Shown in pieces: positions 1-9,427 of a stretch of 64,000 nt of DNA. The notes beneath the pieces are model-generated. The model made no database searches and was not told where the DNA came from. It saw only the letters and a program-made list of their open reading frames with translations. Source of the DNA: Microbacterium sp. Leaf159 (GTDB lineage Bacteria > Actinomycetota > Actinomycetes > Actinomycetales > Microbacteriaceae); the NCBI RefSeq assembly GCF_001423615.1, contig NZ_LMOU01000001.1:2251954-2315953 (forward strand). Reading direction: 5' to 3'. Each line of letters starts with the position of its first letter. Position 1 is the stretch's first letter. Both the position numbers and the translations under genes were made by a program.

Positions 1-87
1 CGCGAGGTGCCACAGCGCCATCGATCCCATGGAGCCTGCACCCACCACCGCGACGTCGACGGTCCGGATGACCTCTGCCTCATTCAT
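1..87 (-). CDS. FAD-dependent oxidoreductase, N-terminal fragment (runs off left edge)
   Basis: Only the first 29 codons are in the window. The peptide begins MNEAEVIRT and continues into VAVVGAGSMGSMALWHLA, a strand-GxGxxG-helix ADP-binding motif. The GAGSMGS form is characteristic of the glycine oxidase/sarcosine oxidase/N-methyltryptophan oxidase (DAO) group, which oxidises amines or amino acids with FAD. The ATG at 87-85 overlaps the TGA of the upstream gene (ATGA), so it is probably translationally coupled as the third gene of an operon with the cyclodeaminase-like gene and the APC permease. The exact substrate cannot be read from 29 residues; an amine is plausible given the neighbours. 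Confidence 0.7.
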   Translation of the reverse strand, partial: MNEAEVIRTVDVAVVGAGSMGSMALWHLA

Positions 88-1275
88 GCGAGAGCCGGCT
101 CGGTCCACAGGTTCAGCTTCTGGCCGATGCCGCGCTCCAGGGCGTTGCGATACACCTTCGTCCCCCACGCGACGTCCTCCACCGGCATCCCGCCGACCGA
201 CATGATGACGATCTCGTCATCGCTCTGCCGACCTGGCCGCTTTCCGGAGACGACATCGCCGATGTCGACGAGCTCGTCACGGGAGAGCTCCCCCGCCTTC
301 ACGAGATCCATCCACTTCTGCCCGACCATCGGAATGTGCTCGAACGACGGCTTCGGGAACTCCTCGTACCAGGTCTCGTACAACCCGTACGCATCGACGA
401 CCTTCGTGATGTCGCGGTCCAGCAGCGAGTCGTCGGTGTTGCACAGGGACGGCATCGCGAAGAACGCCCCTGGCGAGATCCACTCCCGCTGGATCGTGGG
501 GTAGTTCTCCGAGCCGCCGGCACCTGTGCCCGTGGTGCAGAAGCTCACCAGGTCGCTCCCCCCGGACGACGTCCTCGATCGAGTCGACGACCTCGATCGT
601 GGTGATCGTCGGGAACTCCTCGCGCACCCACTCCTGGAAGCGCGCGAGGCTCTCCGCCCCTCGCCCCTTGATCTTCAGCGTGTCGATCAGCGGGCACGCG
701 TCCATGAAGGCCAGGAGCACCGTGCGGGCCATGACGCCGGGCCCGGCGATCCCCGCGACGCGCGAGTCCTTGCGGGCGAAGTGCCGCGCACCGACCCCCG
801 GCACGGCGCCGGTCCGGTATGCCGACAGCAGGTTCGCCGACATGAACGCGAGTGGCACCCCGGTGTCGGTGTCGTTGAGCGTGAACATGAGGATCGACCG
901 CGGCAGACCCTTCTCACGGTTGGCGATGTTGGACCCGTACCACTTGACGCCGGTCGTCTGGAAGTCTCCGCCGAGGTAGGCCGGCATCGCCATGAACCGT
1001 CGGTCCTCAGTGGGCACGGGCATGTTCGGGAACGGTGACGCCTCGGGGAACGTCATCATCGCGCCGTGCGAATCGTTGCTCTCACCGGTCATGCGGTAGT
1101 CGCCGGCGGCGAACAGTGCGAACATCTCCTCCATGGTGTCGACGCACTGGTGCATATCGGTCACTCCGGCCGCGATCATGTCGGCTTCGGAGAGGTAGAG
1201 GAAATCCACGTGGGGCAGGGGCATGACGGTCCTTGTCGTCGAGGGGGTGGGGGAGAGTGTGTCGGTCGCGCTCAT
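84..1275 (-). pseudogene. Ornithine cyclodeaminase/mu-crystallin family (tyramine oxidase subunit B-like), broken by a +1 frameshift
   Basis: Two overlapping reading frames together make one full-length family member of about 396 aa. The first frame starts at ATG 1275 (MSATDTLSPTP) and reads family sequence such as YLSEADMIAAGVTDMHQ and SANLLSAYRTGAVPGVGARH up to EVVDSIEDVVRG. The second resumes with SDLVSFCTTGTGAGG and ends WTEPALA at 84. Removing one base from the C6 run at 558-563 (G6 on the coding strand) joins them exactly. The family has a Rossmann NAD(P) domain (VAGIAGPGVMART region) and includes ornithine cyclodeaminase, alanine dehydrogenase and proteins annotated as tyramine oxidase subunit B, which this resembles most. 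The APC permease stops 12 bp upstream; the FAD oxidoreductase overlaps downstream. Either a genuine recent pseudogene or a homopolymer sequencing error. Confidence 0.75.
558..563. other. Homopolymer C6 where the frameshift occurs
   Basis: On the minus strand the run reads CGG GGG GAG in the upstream frame. With five G instead of six it becomes CGG GGG AGC GAC CTG, which enters the downstream frame exactly at the conserved SDLVSFCTTG stretch. No other nearby change is needed. Confidence 0.75.
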
Positions 1276-1287
1276 GGTCGCGCGCCC

Positions 1288-2760
1288 TCAGCCGGCGATG
1301 GCGTCGGTGAGCTTGGCGTATGCCGCGGGCCTGCGGGCTCTGATCCACGCGGCCTGGGCGTACCCGATGAGAGGGAAGACGATCACCAGGCCGAGCAGAC
1401 TCCAGCTGACCGCGCCGAAGACGGGCGCGCCTGTGGCATCCGCATCGCCGACCATGATCGGGAAGTAGACGACGATCATGACCACAGAGAGCACCAGGCC
1501 GATGAAACCGAGCACGGGGGCGATCACGGTGTTCCAGACCCTCCGGTCCTTGCGTGTCCTCGCGAAGTAGACGATGACCGCGATCGAGGTGACCGCCATC
1601 AGGAGGGCGATGGCCACGGTCGCGACCCCGGCGAACCAGGTGAACACCTGCAGCACCGGGTCGAGCTGCAGAACGGCGAACAGCGCGACGAGGACGATCG
1701 CGGTGATGCTCTGTACGAGCGAGGACACGTGCGGAGACATGTGCCGGGGGTGCACGGCGCCCACCCGGTCCGGCAGCACGCCGGCGCCTGCCATGGAGTA
1801 CTGGTAACGGGCGACGACGTTGTGGAACGACAGCACGCAGGCGAACATCGCGGTGATGAGGAGGATGTTCGTGATGATCTCGCCGGTGGCGCCGAGGTAC
1901 GCCGACATCGTGCGGAGGATGAGCGTTCCCGGGTCGGCCGCGGCCTCCTCCAGGATGTTCGAGGGCCCCCACGCCATGACGAGGCCCCATGAGGCGAGGG
2001 TGTAGAACACACCGATGCCGATCACGGCCATATAGGTGGCTCGGGGGATCGTGCGGTCGGGATCGCGTGCCTCGCTGCGGAAGACGGCGGTCGCCTCGAA
2101 CCCGATGAAGGCGGCGATCGCCATCATGAGGCCGACGCCGGGGGAACCGCTCGCGACGTTCTTCGGCTCGAAGGGTGCCAGGCTCAGACCTTCGGGGCCG
2201 CCGGAGATCACGACCGCCGCGACGAGAAGGAGGACGATTCCGACCTCGGCGCAGAGCAGGACGCCGAGCACTTTGCTGGACAGATCGATGTGGCGGTAGC
2301 CGAGGAACCCGACGATCGCGACGACGGCGATCGAGTACAGCCACCAGGGGAGCGTGATGCCGAACCCCTCGAAAGTGAAGCTCAGCACGTAGCCCATGTA
2401 CCCGTACACGGACACCTGGATCGTCGTATACGTGAGCATCGCGATCCAGGCGGAGGCGAGGCCGGTCGAGCGTCCGAGGCCGTATCCCACGTAGGTGAAG
2501 AACGCCCCGGGGTTGGGGACGTGCTTGGCCATCGCGGAGACGCCGACGGCGAAGAGCACGAGAACGACGGCGCTGATCGCATACAGCGCCGGGAACCCCG
2601 ACCCGTTGCCGAGCAGGATGCCGAGTGGGGCCGACCCGCCGATGACAGTCAGGGGCGAGGCGGCGGCGACGACCATGAAGACGATCGCCGTAGCACCGAG
2701 CGATCCCGACAGGACCTTCTTCGGGGAGGCCTCGGTGGCGCTGGGCTGAATCTGGACCAT
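1288..2760 (-). CDS. APC superfamily amino acid/amine permease
   Basis: An inner-membrane secondary transporter of 490 aa, the usual length for the amino acid-polyamine-organocation superfamily, with about 12 hydrophobic segments. The N-terminal VAAASPLTVIGGSAPLGILLG resembles the unwound TM1 substrate-binding segment, and GAFFTYVGYGLGRSTGLASAW matches the TM3 region. Start: the ATG at 2760 (MVQIQPSA) has AGAAGG about 8 nt upstream; a TTG two codons earlier is less likely. Its stop lies 12 bp before the cyclodeaminase-like gene, so it probably heads a three-gene operon and imports the amine or amino acid processed downstream. The substrate cannot be read from the sequence. Confidence 0.85.
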   Translation of the reverse strand: MVQIQPSATEASPKKVLSGSLGATAIVFMVVAAASPLTVIGGSAPLGILLGNGSGFPALYAISAVVLVLFAVGVSAMAKHVPNPGAFFTYVGYGLGRSTGLASAWIAMLTYTTIQVSVYGYMGYVLSFTFEGFGITLPWWLYSIAVVAIVGFLGYRHIDLSSKVLGVLLCAEVGIVLLLVAAVVISGGPEGLSLAPFEPKNVASGSPGVGLMMAIAAFIGFEATAVFRSEARDPDRTIPRATYMAVIGIGVFYTLASWGLVMAWGPSNILEEAAADPGTLILRTMSAYLGATGEIITNILLITAMFACVLSFHNVVARYQYSMAGAGVLPDRVGAVHPRHMSPHVSSLVQSITAIVLVALFAVLQLDPVLQVFTWFAGVATVAIALLMAVTSIAVIVYFARTRKDRRVWNTVIAPVLGFIGLVLSVVMIVVYFPIMVGDADATGAPVFGAVSWSLLGLVIVFPLIGYAQAAWIRARRPAAYAKLTDAIAG

Positions 2761-2766
2761 GTGCAA

Positions 2767-2980
2767 ACCCTTCTGAGAGAAGCGGAGTGGAGCGGTTCAC
2801 CCACCCTGCCGCGGCGGGATTTCCCGCCCGTCTCGCCGGAGTGACGTCTGCGGTCGCCGCGAACGGGACGCCGGAGTTCCGGCCGTCTCATTCGGGTGAC
2901 ATCTGCATGAAACATCGCGGACGCGCTCCGGCAACAGGCCGCTCGTAGCCTCCTCCCATCACGAGACAGGCGGAGGCCCC
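2767..2980. promoter_or_regulatory. Divergent promoter region between two APC permease genes
   Basis: This 214-bp spacer drives genes in both directions. It holds a 7-bp inverted repeat GGCGGGA-TT-TCCCGCC (2813-2828), a direct repeat GTGACRTCTGC at 2841-2851 and 2896-2906 (55 bp apart), and a TAGCCT -10-like hexamer at 2946-2951. The direct repeats are candidate sites for the IclR regulator encoded at 4489, but nothing here proves binding. Confidence 0.4.
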
Positions 2981-4492
2981 ATGTCTGCACTGGAAGAGGC
3001 GATCGAGCGCCCGCAGACCGTGCGCTCGTTCGCCGCCCGGTCACCGTTGCACGGACTGGACAGACACACGGTGGGTTTCGCGGACGTCCTCGCGCAATCG
3101 GTCGCGGCCGTCGCCCCAGCGGCCGCCTCGGCGATGGCGGTGCTGCTGGTGGCGGACCTGGCGGGCGGCGCCACCGTCCTCGTGATGGCCCTCGCCATGA
3201 TCATCACGTTCCTGGTCGCTCGGACGATCAACCAGTTCACTCGTCGGTTCGCCGCCAGCGGCTCGCTGTACACCTATGCGGCGCGGGGACTCGGCGCGGC
3301 GGGCGGACTCGCGACCGGTGCAGCGATCCTCGTCGGGTACGCCTTCATCTCGATCTTCGCTCTTCTGGGCGGCGCCCATTATGCGACCATGCTCGTGACC
3401 CGGCTGTGGCCTCAGCTCGCCGCGATGCCGATCGCCCTGGGCGCTCTCGTCGTCGAAGCAGCGGTGCTCGCGATCGTTCTCGTCCGCGGCATCCGACTCT
3501 CATCCCGGGTCGCGCTCGTCGTCGAACTCATCTCCGTCGCGCTGATCCTGTTGCTGATGATCGTGCTCCTCGTGCACATCGGACCGCTCCAGCCGGCGGC
3601 GATCTTCTCGGCAGACGGCATCTCGATTGCCGGCGTCGCCGGCGGTGCCGTTCTCGCGATCACCGCGTTCGTGGGGTTCGAGAGTTCCGCGACGCTCGGC
3701 GTCGAATCCCGCTCGCCGCTGAAGAACATCCCTCGCGCCATCGTGTGGAGCGTCGGCGTCGCCGGAGTGTTCTACCTCATCGCCGCCTACACGCAGATCG
3801 CTGGAGCCGCCGCGATCGGGGGGACGTCATCGGTCGCGCTCCTCGACGATCTCGCGTCGCGTTTCGGCCTCTCCGCATGGGCCGCCGTGGCGGACGTCGG
3901 CATCGCCACTTCGGGTCTGGCCTGCGCGATCGCCTCCACGACCGCCCTCACCCGTATCGTTTTCGCGCTCGCCCGCGACGGCGTCCTCCCCGCCCGGCTC
4001 GGCCGCACGCACGGACGCCACCGCACTCCGATCGGCGCGGTCGTCGTCGCGGTCCCGCCGATCGTCCTCGCACCGATCGTGATCGTCGCGGTCGGCGTGT
4101 CACCGTGGGACGCGATGAAGGCCGTCCTGTTGATCTCGGCAGCGGGCTACATCGTCGCCTACGTGCTGGTCTGCATCGCCGCTCCCCTGTTCCTGCGCCG
4201 TATCGGGGAGGTCACCGTCGGTTCCATCATCGCCGCCGTCAGCGCGGCGGCGGCTCTTACGGCATGCCTGACGGTCTATCTCGTCGCGGAGGCGGCCGCG
4301 GGAAACCCCGGGGTCTGGTTCGCCCTCGGCTTCGCCCTGATCGCGGCGGTGCTGATCCGGTGGCGACGGCGCTCGCCTCTCGGCGAGGTCGGGCGCTACG
4401 ACGAGCCGGTCGCCGCCCATGTCCTCGGCGGCGTGGCCCGCACCGGCGGCGGTAGCGCACACGGGGGCGAACCGGGGGACGCCGACGGATGA
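2981..4492 (+). CDS. APC superfamily amino acid permease
   Basis: A 503-aa multi-spanning transporter. VGFADVLAQSVAAVAPAAASAM corresponds to APC TM1, SGSLYTYAARGLGAAGGLATG to TM3, and the central FVGFESSATLGVESRSPLKNIPRAIVWSV is the well-conserved TM6 and following loop. GGAGG sits about 5 nt before the ATG. The last four bases (ATGA) contain the start of the IclR regulator, so the two are co-translated and the regulator very likely controls this permease. It is divergent from another APC permease only 214 bp away, suggesting import of related compounds. Confidence 0.85.
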   Translation: MSALEEAIERPQTVRSFAARSPLHGLDRHTVGFADVLAQSVAAVAPAAASAMAVLLVADLAGGATVLVMALAMIITFLVARTINQFTRRFAASGSLYTYAARGLGAAGGLATGAAILVGYAFISIFALLGGAHYATMLVTRLWPQLAAMPIALGALVVEAAVLAIVLVRGIRLSSRVALVVELISVALILLLMIVLLVHIGPLQPAAIFSADGISIAGVAGGAVLAITAFVGFESSATLGVESRSPLKNIPRAIVWSVGVAGVFYLIAAYTQIAGAAAIGGTSSVALLDDLASRFGLSAWAAVADVGIATSGLACAIASTTALTRIVFALARDGVLPARLGRTHGRHRTPIGAVVVAVPPIVLAPIVIVAVGVSPWDAMKAVLLISAAGYIVAYVLVCIAAPLFLRRIGEVTVGSIIAAVSAAAALTACLTVYLVAEAAAGNPGVWFALGFALIAAVLIRWRRRSPLGEVGRYDEPVAAHVLGGVARTGGGSAHGGEPGDADG

Positions 4493-5172
4493 CGGCTGGC
4501 GACGCGGTATCGATCACGGCCCGCCAGCCCGCCGCCATCCACAGCGCGCTGTCGATGCTGGAGGCCGTCGCTGCGATGGGTGCCGGCGTCACAGCGCGGC
4601 AGCTGGCCGAGCGGCTCGGGCTGCCGCGGGCGACCACCTATCGTCTGCTCAACCTGCTGGTGCAGGACGAGTACCTCGTCCGGACGCCGGATCTCGCCGG
4701 ATTCGCCCTGGGCACGAAGGTGGCGCTGCTCGCCGGCAGCATCGGCGTCGAGCGCATCCCGCGCGCCGCACGGGACGTCCTCGAGCGCACCAGGGCGAGC
4801 GCGAGGGGCGGCATCCACCTCGTGCTCTATCGTGACGGCCGGGTCGTCGTCGCCGATGAGGATCCCGACTTCCCCCTCTCGAATCGGCAGGGTCTGCAGC
4901 AGGAGCCCACCCGCTACGCCCTCGGCCTGCTGCCCCTGGTCGTGCGCGGGGAGACCGTCGCCGGCGACCTGGTCACCGAGCTCCGTTCGCAGGGGGTGAT
5001 CCGCGCCCGCGACGGTCAGCGTGGCTGCCTGGCCGCGCCGATCACCGACGCCTCCGGCACGCTCGCCGGAGCGCTCTCCTATTCGGGTCCGCGCCGGCAG
5101 ATCGACAGTTCCGACTCGATCGCCCTCTCCCTCGTCGCGGCTGCGCGGGAGCTCGGGCCGCTCCTGACGTAG
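4489..5172 (+). CDS. IclR family transcriptional regulator
   Basis: A 227-aa repressor/activator of the IclR type, near the usual 240-260 aa. The N-terminal winged helix is visible at about residues 15-75 (SALSMLEAVAAM, then VTARQLAERLGLPRATTYRLLNLLVQD), followed by a shortish effector-binding domain (GIHLVLYRDGRVVVADEDPD, YALGLLPLVVRGE, GCLAAPITDASGTLAGALSYSGP). It begins with ATGA overlapping the permease stop. IclR members sense small organic acids or amines; here the obvious targets are the adjacent permease and perhaps the divergent operon at 1-2760. Confidence 0.88.
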   Translation: MTAGDAVSITARQPAAIHSALSMLEAVAAMGAGVTARQLAERLGLPRATTYRLLNLLVQDEYLVRTPDLAGFALGTKVALLAGSIGVERIPRAARDVLERTRASARGGIHLVLYRDGRVVVADEDPDFPLSNRQGLQQEPTRYALGLLPLVVRGETVAGDLVTELRSQGVIRARDGQRGCLAAPITDASGTLAGALSYSGPRRQIDSSDSIALSLVAAARELGPLLT

Positions 5173-5214
5173 ACCCCGTCATCCGCCCGGGCCGATGGCC
5201 CCAGCATCCCCCGG

Positions 5215-5220
5215 TAGACT
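5215..5220 (+). promoter_or_regulatory. Candidate -10 box (TAGACT) of purL
   Basis: TAGACT matches the actinobacterial sigma-70 -10 pattern TAnnnT and lies 36 bp before the chosen GTG. No clear TTGNNN -35 is seen at the right distance. It predicts a short untranslated leader of about 30 nt. Confidence 0.5.
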
Positions 5221-5256
5221 GGCCATGCCCCGCCGGCCCCTCATCTAGGAGTGCGC

Positions 5257-7586
<2,330 letters not shown>

Positions 7587-7590
<4 letters not shown>

Positions 7591-7733
7591 GCGAGCTCAG
7601 CCGCCCGGACGACGACTACGGCGACCTGGGCGAGAAGCGCAACCGTCGCCTGCGCATCGTCGCCTGGACGGTGATCATCGCCCTGATCCTCGGCGGCGGT
7701 GGCGCGACGGTCATCACGCTCATCCTCGGCTGA
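7587..7733 (+). CDS. Small single-pass membrane protein (48 aa) coupled to purL
   Basis: A short gene whose ATG overlaps the purL stop (ATGA). The peptide begins [18 protein letters not shown], has a basic stretch KRNRRLR, and ends with one hydrophobic helix ([25 protein letters not shown]), so an N-in single-pass orientation is expected from the positive-inside rule. Codon use fits the neighbours and the overlap argues for real translation. I do not recognise a family and assign no function. It could act in the membrane independently of purine synthesis and simply ride on the purL transcript. Confidence 0.7.
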
Positions 7734-7791
7734 GGCTTTCGGGGCTGATGTCGGTGCGGGTCCGGGGTGTCTGGGTCTGACCCTGAGGACG

Positions 7792-7868
7792 ACTTCGGAG
7801 CGCCCTGGTCGACCACCGGGCACAACTTCGGAGCGCCCTGGTCGACCACCGGGCACAACTTCGGAGCG
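7792..7868. repeat. 33-bp tandem direct repeat, 2.3 copies
   Basis: Units start at 7792, 7825 and 7858 with ACTTCGGAGCG, and the first two are identical over 33 bp. Each full unit contains the palindrome GGTCGACC. The core GGGCACAACTTCGG resembles the GGGCCACTTCGG core of the repeats at 27050-27237. Confidence 0.85.
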
Positions 7869-7968
7869 CAGGGGCGACACTCGGGTGACCCCGGCCTCGA
7901 TGACGGCGTGTCGACGGCCGGGTCCGAATATGTGCCCGGCCGGCCGCGCGGCGTCCTCTTCTGCACCG

Positions 7969-7984
7969 GCATCCGTGATTCGGG
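7969..7984. repeat. Fragment of dispersed intergenic element
   Basis: GCATCCGTGATTCGGG differs at two positions from GCATCCGTGATCCGAG in the fuller copy at 12577-12615. The match is short, so membership of the same family is tentative. Confidence 0.4.
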
Positions 7985-8069
7985 TTTCTCCACAGACCCC
8001 GGAATTCGGCCTCGCAATGTAGGTACCCCCGCGAAGGATCCGAGGCATCACAGATCCAAGGGGGATGCC

Positions 8070-8777
8070 ATGACCGAAGCCAAACTCGACCTCATCGCGA
8101 AGCTGCTCGCCAAGGCCGAGAGCACGACGCCCGAAGAGGCCGAGGCTCTCACCGAGCACGCCGAACGACTGATCGTGAAGTACGGGATCGAGCAGGCGCA
8201 GATCGATGAACGGCGAGGCCGACTGGGGCAGTCTCGTGAGCAGATCGTCACCGAGCGGATGCTGTTCCGCGGCGTCTATGCGAAGGATCTCCGCGAGATC
8301 GGCATCGGCGTGGCCATGGCGTTCGAGACCGTGCGGCCGCTCGTCGGGGAGTTCCCGCCCGTGTCCGCGCTGTATCTGGTCGGGCACGAATCCGACGTCC
8401 GCCAGGCGCAGACGCTGACCGCGAGCCTCGAGGTGCAGGCCATGGTCGCTATGCGCGATTGGTGGCTCAGGCACCGCGACCTGTACGCCAGGCACCGCGA
8501 GGGCGAGAGGAGACGTGCGCGCAGTGGATTCCTCCGTGGGTTCGCAGTGGGCGTCATGAACCGCATCGCGGAGAGCCGCCGCGTCGTCGTCGACGAGAGC
8601 ACCGCAGGTACCGATCTCGTGCTCGTCTCGCGGCGGAGCCGGGTCGATGCTGCGGTCGACGAGATGGCGACCAAAGCCGCACGACCGAGGCGAGGGGCCG
8701 ATGCCGCGTCGTTCGCGTACGGGCACCGATCAGGCCTCGATGCTCAGACCGGCGGCCAGGCCGCGGTGGCGCGGTGA
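8070..8777 (+). CDS. DUF2786 domain-containing protein
   Basis: A 235-aa soluble protein. The N-terminal 45 residues (LDLIAKLLAKAESTTPEEAEALTEHAERLIVKYGIEQAQ) match the DUF2786 pattern, a short helical domain of unknown function. The remainder carries basic, helical stretches (RHREGERRRARSGFLRGFAVGVMNRIAESRR) and no catalytic motif I recognise. Start at ATG 8070, preceded by AAGGGGG about 4 nt upstream; the frame stays open upstream, but that part is intergenic repeat. It converges with the TetR gene at 8787, 9 bp away. Function unknown. Confidence 0.8.
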   Translation: MTEAKLDLIAKLLAKAESTTPEEAEALTEHAERLIVKYGIEQAQIDERRGRLGQSREQIVTERMLFRGVYAKDLREIGIGVAMAFETVRPLVGEFPPVSALYLVGHESDVRQAQTLTASLEVQAMVAMRDWWLRHRDLYARHREGERRRARSGFLRGFAVGVMNRIAESRRVVVDESTAGTDLVLVSRRSRVDAAVDEMATKAARPRRGADAASFAYGHRSGLDAQTGGQAAVAR

Positions 8778-8786
8778 GCCCCAGGA

Positions 8787-9359
8787 CTAGCGGGAGAAGA
8801 AGAAGCGGGTCAGCCGCACGATCGACTCCGGGTCGTGGTGCTCGCGCCCCAGCGACTCGACGATGATCGCGCCGAGGATCGCCCGACCGAGCTGCTCGAC
8901 GGGGGCGTCCTCGGTGAGCTGACCGTCGCGGATGCCACCGCGGATGCGCTCGGTGAGGTACTTCTCGACGCCGAGGCTGTCACCGAGGTGCGCTCCGACT
9001 CCGGCATCCTCGGTGGCGGCGGCGACGAGTGATCGCAGCAGCGCTCCGCCCTCGGGCGCCTCGAGGATCGAGAGCACGCTGCGCAGCCAGGTCTCGACGT
9101 CGGCGACGAGGTCTCCGGTGTCCGGCACGACGAAGTCGACCGGGATGAGGCGCCCCTCGGCGAGGCACTCACCGATCAACGCGCCCCGCGACGGCCACCA
9201 CCGGTAGATGGTCTGCTTGCCGACACCGGCCTCTTTCGCGATCCCCTCGATCGTGAGACGGTCGTAGCCCTGATTGTGGAACAGTCGCGCGGTCGCGTCG
9301 AGGATCGCCTCACGGGCAGCCGTGCTGCGCACAGGCCCGCTTCGATGCTCGTTCACCAC
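8787..9359 (-). CDS. TetR/AcrR family regulator, divergent from MMPL transporter
   Basis: A repressor of about 190 aa. The N-terminal HTH is clear (STAAREAILDATARLFHNQGYDRLTIEGIAKEAGVGKQTIYRWWPSR); the rest is a helical ligand domain ending TRFFFSR. The start is uncertain: two adjacent GTG codons at 9359 and 9356 are both plausible and no strong Shine-Dalgarno is seen. It is divergent from the MMPL exporter, with an inverted repeat in the shared promoter, the usual arrangement for a drug- or lipid-sensing repressor of the exporter. Confidence 0.85.
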   Translation of the reverse strand: MVNEHRSGPVRSTAAREAILDATARLFHNQGYDRLTIEGIAKEAGVGKQTIYRWWPSRGALIGECLAEGRLIPVDFVVPDTGDLVADVETWLRSVLSILEAPEGGALLRSLVAAATEDAGVGAHLGDSLGVEKYLTERIRGGIRDGQLTEDAPVEQLGRAILGAIIVESLGREHHDPESIVRLTRFFFSR

Positions 9360-9383
9360 ACGTTCAGGATAACCACAGAACAC

Positions 9384-9416
9384 TAGACGAGACGCCCCGT
9401 ATGATCTATTCGTCTA
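9384..9416. promoter_or_regulatory. Candidate TetR operator over the MMPL promoter
   Basis: TAGACGA (9384-9390) and TCGTCTA (9410-9416) form a perfect 7-bp inverted repeat with a 19-bp spacer. Within it lies TATGAT (9400-9405), a near-consensus -10 box for the rightward gene. A repressor bound here would block the promoter. Confidence 0.5.
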
Positions 9417-9427
9417 AGGAGATCGTT

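Larger units (their letters stand above)
7734..8069. other. Intergenic region (336 bp) holding tandem and dispersed repeats
   Basis: No convincing gene is present: the open frame across it is an upstream extension of the DUF2786 frame without its own start signal. The region contains the 33-bp tandem repeat at 7792-7868 and a fragment of the dispersed intergenic element at 7969-7984. The DUF2786 ribosome-binding site is at its right end. Confidence 0.6.

Noticed and set aside
7792..7868. Possible CRISPR array
   Set aside because: Units are contiguous without spacers, only 2.3 copies, and no cas genes are nearby.
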